The notes under the pieces: generated by a model
The model's input: the letters and a program-made list of their open reading frames with translations, nothing else
Databases searched by the model: none
Told to the model about the DNA's origin: nothing
NCBI GenBank assembly: GCA_003260075.1
Contig: QLIY01000074.1
Coordinates: 181,685-245,684 of the forward strand
Direction of reading: 5' to 3'
Length of the DNA stretch: 64,000 nucleotides
DNA from: Phallusia mammillata
Lineage: Eukaryota > Chordata > Ascidiacea > Phlebobranchia > Ascidiidae
Translations under genes and position numbers: made by a program
In this document: positions 58,008 through 64,000 of the stretch, in pieces
Numbering within the stretch: the stretch's first letter is position 1
How the letters are laid out: every line of letters begins with the position of its first letter

Positions 58008-61000
58008 ATGGCCAATCCAGCATGTTTTGTGTACAAATGCAACGCAAAGTTTGTTGAGTTCATTCAGAGTAATCCACAACTTTATAACGACGTCAAGTCT
58101 AACATTGGAAAACATGCAATTTTGAATGAGGTGTCAGTTAACAAACAAGGTATTGGAAAAGTGCGAGTGACACTGAAAAAGCCTGTAAGTCATAGTGTAT
58201 GATTTTTTTTCAACAATATTTTTGGTTATTTTACATAAAATGTAAATTGTATTGTGCTGGTTTTATATTTCCACACATTTTTTTTAAAATTTCTGTAAAA
58301 AAGGCCTGTTTTGTAATTAACCAGAATAAAAAAATATCAGTAAAAACACAACACTACCCAGAAACATTTGTTCTCATAAATCAATCTATTTTAAAAAATT
58401 GTCTGGTTAAAACTCCTAAATGCATTCTATAGCTATTGTTGCTCTTGCAATATTAATAAAAATGTGGTTACAAAGCGTGTTGTTGTATTTTATCTGGATT
58501 GAAACCCATGTTTCAAATGTAATTTTTTTTGCATGTTTAAGAATCAAACTGGTGCCAAGGGACAAACAATAAAAGCATTGGAGATGTTTTTTTCTCAATT
58601 TTCTTCCAAAACTTTCCCAATTACTGCAAATATGCAATACTCGTGTACCAATCTGGACAGAGAAAATCAGAATTGTTCAATAAAATGGAACTTTTTAAAT
58701 GGGCACGTCGTTGCAACCGGACGATCTGAGGATGTGGAAAAATTTGCTGAAATGTTGGAAATGTTTCAGGCATCACCCAAAAAGATGCCAGTAAAAAATT
58801 CTAGAAGGTAAAATAAAACTAAAATTATAGAATACTCAATGTGTCTGCTGAATGCTCCTGTAGAGTGATTTTTAAATTAAAATCATTAAAACACAAGTTG
58901 GAAAATGTTTATTCCCAGGTTAAAATCAGTTTGACAATCTTATAATGAACAAATATATTTCGCTAAAACGTATCTTCAGTGTCTTATTCATATAGAAAGA
59001 TTATAACATGCAAGTTTCATATTTTCAGAAGCAAATCCAGCACAGATTTGAGTTCAATTGGCCTGTCATTGCCTTCACAAACATCCGGCAATAGGGGCAA
59101 AAATGAAATCTGTTTGGTTTATAATCCTCATGATAGAAATGTGTTGCAATTTATTACTTCATACCATTTTTACTTCAAACAATTGGAACAACAATGTCGG
59201 CCATTTGGACGGATTGAATTGAATGTTGAGGACGGCAAAGTCAATATTTTTCGTCAGCAAAAAGTATGTTGTAGTATTGGTAATATTAGATTTGTTTGAG
59301 ATTTTTATTAATTTTAACATTACAGTTTATGTTTGCATGATCAAATAAGGAATTAACCTGCACACGACTGTTGAGAAAACATGACCTGTACTCACAATTC
59401 CATTATAATGTCTGTTTAAGTACTGTAGATGTTTTATTTAGATTCTGTGTTAAGTAGCAATGCCAAAATACACTATCGGCAATCTCATTATTGTATTTTG
59501 TGTACAATGTAAAAATGTACATTTATATATATATGGAGGCATTGGGTAATGTGATTTAAAAGAGCATTTAAAAAAATACATGTGTTTTATTTTTAGTATG
59601 ATCCTTCTATTCGAGCGGAATGCTTTTCTGTTATTGCCGCCTTTTTGAGTCGCTTTTCTAGTGTAACATGGCGGTCTGATGTGGATAGATTGAAAGAGTT
59701 GTATGCTGCTCGAAAAGAGCTTTTTAAAAAGCCTGGACCACAAGGTCATCCTCAGGTTGTAGCAAGTTTTGATCAAACAGGAAAACTAACTGTATGTGGT
59801 GAAAGAGGATTGGTTCGTGATACAATGGAGACCATTAAATACAGCTTGTAAGTAGCTTAATACGCTAGGAAGTAGCTCCATTTTTGCATGGTGATTTTTC
59901 TTTCGGTTCATATTACCACTGAAAAACAAATTTGCCTATTGTTATTATGGATCCTTTTTTCTGAAAGGAACAAATATTGTGTGTTTTTGTTTCTTTTTCT
60001 GGCTAATGCTGGTTTGTTCCACCTGTTTAGACACAAATACAAGCCCTAATGTGCTGAAAACTGAATGTTAAATATAGTAAGCCCACATGTTTGTGCTTCT
60101 GATACAGGGTTGTATATTTCATTACTTCCACATAAAATAAACATGTAAAACAATATTTTATGTCAAGTGCCATTTGTTGCACAAACTGATTATATGCCAT
60201 TCCTTGAACCTGTGTTACACAGTCATTAGTACTATATCTGCTTGGCTATGACATGGCAGTAGATAATTGCAGGTTTAAGAGTTACTTAATGTGAAACACA
60301 GTCAAGACTAATTGGTGCATCTGTGCCAATTTGTTCATGTTTAATGTTCTTTATTACTACCAGACTTGCTAATAATGTAAAATAACCATGGACAAGAAGT
60401 AACAAAGCTTAGTTTAAATTTAGTAAATACATTTATTGCTTTTATGCATTTGTCCTTCCAAACATAAAAATTATTGCATGCTATTATTATTGCTACAAAT
60501 ATGCATGATGTGCGGTGTTAAATGTTGTGTAAATGTGGGAGTCCAGATAAAATTAGGTAGCAAATGTAATTCCGTTGTAAATGTGGCAAAAGATGTATGT
60601 AGATGAGCATTGAATAGAATGAGATATACTTAAATTGCATATGAATAACAAAGCCACCTTTCTAGTTAATCATTGATAATGAAACGCATTTAGACACACA
60701 TTGTATCCTTTATTTCTTTGTTTAACTTTATCATGTAAATATTTTACTACTAAATTGGGCATATTAAAAATTGATTAAAAAATTGGCAGTCAATAATTTG
60801 TATTGTTTGCAGATCATTGGGTCATTGTGAGCCTGAACCATTTTTGTATCAGCGTCAGGGTCAAATTTTTATGGAGGTTTTGAAGTTTGTTGTTCGAAAT
60901 CCAATTGAACGCAATGCATTGGACCAATTTGTATCCAAATTCGGTACCTTTGATATTGTACCAAACACCAAAACTCCAGAAGGGATTGCAATCAAGGTTT

Positions 61001-63729
61001 GTCATAGAAAATAACAATAATGTTTTGTAGTGGCCTTTACATATTTTTAAAGACTTTACTTTGCCAGTATGATTTGCCGGAACAGATTTTAAACAAGTTT
61101 TTCTTTGCCAAAAGGTTTAAATAATACATCAAAACGCTCTATTTGGACCATTATTTTCCTCATTAAACTTACGAACATATTCTAATAATACATGCCTAAT
61201 TTTTGTTTCAGTCAAAACTAAACAATGGTCAATTGATTGCTGAAATGAACACATTTTTTAATGGGTACATTTGTGTTTATCATACTTATGATGAGCGCAA
61301 TCTTCAAGAGGCACGAGAAAAGTTTCCCAATGTGTTTGATGGTCTCCCCCCCCCCCTACATTTGTGTTTATCATACTTATGATGAGCGCAATCTTCAAGA
61401 GGCAAGAGAAAAGTTTCCCAATGTGTTCGACGGTCTTAAGCACTTGGGTGTGTACATTCGTTGGATAAATGCACCACAGGTGATGATAGTTGGTTCAGAA
61501 CCCAAAGTGCAGTCTGCAATTTTGGTAATTGAAGATGCAGTAAGAAATGTGGTATCAAATCAACCAACACCAACAAGGTGTGTATGTTTTTTTTGAGATT
61601 TTCTTCTAGGTTTACATATAACTCTTGACATCAATCATTACCTACCAATAAATTACTTAAAACGTGTTTGTCAGCCAGTTTTCTTTGTGGTTTATGCCCA
61701 GTTGTGGCATCAAACAAAATATGTGAGGGATAGCTTTTTAGGATGTTACCCCCAACAAAGTGGAGTGCCATTGGATGGCTACACTGGCCAAACAGCCAAT
61801 GTCACTGGTTGCACTGATTAGACCTTACAGTGTGCACTGTCTGCTGCTTACTATAAAGTAATTCTACACATTTTAGGTAAAAAAGTGAAATAACATCCCC
61901 CCCCCCCAAGCCAATACGACATATCTTCGGTCAAAACAGTATGCACTGTCTGCTGCTTACCTAATTTTACACATTTTAGGTTAAAAAGTGAAATAACATG
62001 CAAAAGTTTAGAATCGCTGGACAAGAATTGAAAAGTAGTTTAAATAACAACAAAACTGCTGGAGAGATTATTTAAAGTAAAGCTTGTTTTTGTAAGTTTG
62101 TGCAAAATGTTTTTCCAAATTGGTCTTAATGGCTAATGCAAACCTCCCATTGAACTGTCTTGATATTTTTATGACCTGTTTGTTTTACACAGCTCTGTGT
62201 AAATTATGTTTCCATTTTTGCTCTGACATTAAATAATCTAATTTTTTTGCAGGAGAACAAGCAACGACAGTTCAGAATGCAATCCATTTGTTTACCAAAA
62301 ATCGGGTCCACAGTTTCGTGCCATTTTAAAGTTTGTTTTTTGCAATACTGAAGAAACCCAAAAACTTCAACAGGCAGTGAGGGGTATTGCCCGATATGAA
62401 GCAGTTCCAAGCATTCAAAAACCTACTGCCCTAAAACTTCACCCAATGCCAAATTTGGTAAATAAAAGCAAATTGTTAATTTTTCATTTTTTTATAGTAG
62501 CATTTTACTTCAAAAATGAACGTTTTTTTCCAGTGTATGATCAATTATTATATATCCGAATAAAACCTGGTTTAAACACAATCAAATAAATTAAGAAACA
62601 AAATGTTGTACAGAATTGGTATTAAAGTAGCATAGATGTTTTGTTACAAAAAAGTCAAAACTGATTTCAAAATTGGCTAAAAAATGGTAATTTAGTTGTG
62701 ATATAAAATATTTGATAACTTAAAATATAAATTGCATAAACTTTTTTCTTGGAAAGCTACTTTTATGTTACTTCCAAAAGATAAAAGCAGTAAATAGTAA
62801 ATAATGAAACAATAATATAGTCCCTACTGTTATGTACAGACTGACCATTTTTATCAAACTATCGGGCCAATCATAAAGAATTTTTTTGGTGAGTATGCTT
62901 CTATGGAAAAGACATATGATGCTATTCAAGTACAAAATGCAAGAAAAAATATTCCAAGTTCATTTTGGGAGCTACAGCATCAGCATACATATTCTGTATG
63001 GAAAGGAAACACATTTGCTGTCACTGGAGTAAAGGAACATGTACAAACTGTGCTAGACATGGTTGAAANCTTTTTCCAATTTTGTGCTGTCCGAAGCTGA
63101 TATTGGCATAAAGTTGCTCGTATTCTTATGGTGTAAATCGGTCTTCGGTACTCGCACGTTGGTATCAAAAACTGAGACAAAATATTTCGATACTGAGTAC
63201 GAGTATCGATACCACTGAAATCGTTCGATACCATCGATACCGGGACCGAGTACTCGTCCCATCACTAATAACATGCAAAAATTTAGAAGCACTAGACAGG
63301 AATTGAAATTTAGTTCAAACAACAACAAAACTGCTGCAAAGATTGTATGAAGTAATGCTTTTATTTTTGTAAACATGTGTAAAACGTTTTTGCAAATTGG
63401 TGTTAATGGTAAAAGCAATACTAGACCTCCTATTAAACTGTCTAGATAATTTGTTTTACATAGCTTTGTGTAAACTTTATGTGTCAATGTTTGCTCTGAT
63501 GTTACACAATAGAATTTTTTGCAGGAGAACAAGTAGCGACAATTCAGAATACAATCCATTTGTTTACCAAAAATCGGGTCCACAATTTGCTGCCATTTTA
63601 AAGTTTGTACTTTGTAACGCTGAGGAAACTCAAAAACTTCGACAGGCAGTGAGGGGCATTGCCAGATATGAAGCAGTTCCAAATATTAAAAAACCCACTG
63701 CACTAAAACTTCACCCAATGCCAAATCTG
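58008..63729 (+). CDS. Tandem KH-like repeat protein, unrecognised, 3' end missing
   Basis: Function unknown. Exons are 58008-58184, 58542-58807, 59029-59263, 59597-59847, 60813-60996, 61212-61577, 62253-62457, 62840-63068 and probably 63525-63729, all with AG/GT borders and agreeing phases. The start is ATG at 58008 (MANPACFVYKCNAKF). The protein alternates two modules of about 60-90 residues. Module A is of the type FVYQ....F..ILKFV..N..E...L...V (for example PFVYQKSGPQFRAILKFV). Module B ends in VxxxG....V......I (for example HVVATGRSEDVEKFAEML, QVMIVGSEPKVQSAILVI). At least four A-B pairs are visible. Module B resembles the degenerate KH folds of PARP14-like proteins, which is inference only. 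No catalytic motif is seen. The gene continues past the right edge. Confidence 0.7.
61212..61577 (+). CDS. Repeat protein exon 6, with an artefact duplication
   Basis: The exon contains a 91 nt direct repeat (61266 and 61357) joined by C at 61346-61356. As given, its length is 366 nt. Removing 91 leaves 275 nt, which gives exactly the phase the next exon needs. The module reads AEMNTFFNGYICVYHTYDER, then VYIRWINAPQVMIVG. Confidence 0.85.
61820..61985 (+). repeat. C-run junction with duplicated flank
   Basis: The block ACAGTGTGCACTGTCTGCTGC near 61827 recurs as CAGTATGCACTGTCTGCTGC at 61938, after the C run at 61897-61907. Both are followed by TTTTAGGT.AAAAAGTGAAA. Confidence 0.8.
63070..63260. 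mobile_element. hAT-type element fragment after an n junction
   Basis: The text GAGTATCGATACC, ATCGATACCGGGACCGAGTA and CTCGTCCCATCACTA is a typical inverted-terminus style (TAGTGATGGGACGAGTACTC in reverse). The other end was not found. The n at 63069 cuts exon 8 of the repeat-protein gene just before this stretch. Confidence 0.55.
63525..63729 (+). CDS. Near-duplicate of repeat protein exon 7
   Basis: A 205 nt exon with the same length, phase and splice sites as 62253-62457. The encoded 68 residues differ at about nine positions (for example FRAILKFVFCNTEE against FAAILKFVLCNAEE). The flanking introns are also related but more diverged. It could be a real tandem exon duplication or a second haplotype; the n at 63069 leaves this open. 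Confidence 0.7.
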
Positions 63730-64000
63730 GTAAATATATGTTTTGCAATTTGTACATTTTTTATTTTTTATTAGTAGTATTTTACCTCAATATCAAAAGC
63801 ATTTTGCAGTGTTAGTCAGCTGTTATAACCGAATAATACCTGGTTTTGAACACAATTAAATAAGTTAAAGAAAGTAAATATTGTACAAAATTGGTATTAA
63901 AGTAGCATAGATATTTTGTCATACAAAAGTCAAAATTAATGTCAAAATTGTTAAAAAATGGTAATTTGATATATGGTATAGAATATTTGGCAACTTTTAT

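Overview
The window is animal nuclear DNA: AT-rich, with split genes, GT..AG introns of a few hundred bases to several kb, a eukaryotic tRNA gene, a tRNA-derived SINE and many short DNA transposons. The gene set (a Rev-erb/E75-type nuclear receptor, a homologue of vertebrate KIAA2012, a Myb/SANT-like gene) fits an invertebrate animal. A tunicate is my best guess, but the sequence alone does not prove it.

Layout. (1) About 1.5-15.7 kb, minus strand: a nuclear receptor with seven recognisable coding exons (N-terminus, two zinc-finger exons, C-terminal extension, one long hinge exon, two ligand-binding-domain exons). Its 3' end lies beyond the left edge or was not recognised. (2) 15.7-22.6 kb: no protein gene seen. 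It holds a 218 bp hAT-type element with perfect 8 bp target duplications, a 64-base C run and an intact tRNA-Val(CAC). (3) 22.6-55.3 kb, minus strand: one gene of about 47 coding exons, with exon phases that agree throughout. The N-terminal exons match my memory of vertebrate KIAA2012; the middle is charged and Ser-rich, and the C-terminus is a long Glu/Lys/Arg coiled coil. (4) Nested in one of its introns on the plus strand (35.36-36.95 kb) is a five-exon Myb/SANT-like gene. (5) 55.3-58.0 kb: a divergent promoter region with three CCAAT boxes and a palindromic CRE. (6) 58.0 kb to beyond the right edge, plus strand: a gene made of tandem two-part repeats that look KH-like, which I cannot name.

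A dominant technical feature is a set of 26 C runs, always C on the plus strand, plus four single n bases. Most are flanked by near-identical copies of the same local sequence. Where such a junction falls in a coding exon, deleting one copy and the C run restores the frame exactly (91 nt at 61.3 kb, 133 nt at 49.5 kb). I read them as failed overlaps or haplotype joins in the assembly, not as biology, and several exons therefore appear twice.

Non-coding interest lies in four short DNA-transposon families with verifiable 8 bp target duplications, a further inverted-repeat element family, a tRNA-derived SINE family, and a dispersed inverted-repeat element carrying a hammerhead-ribozyme-like motif with a hairpin that is maintained despite sequence changes.
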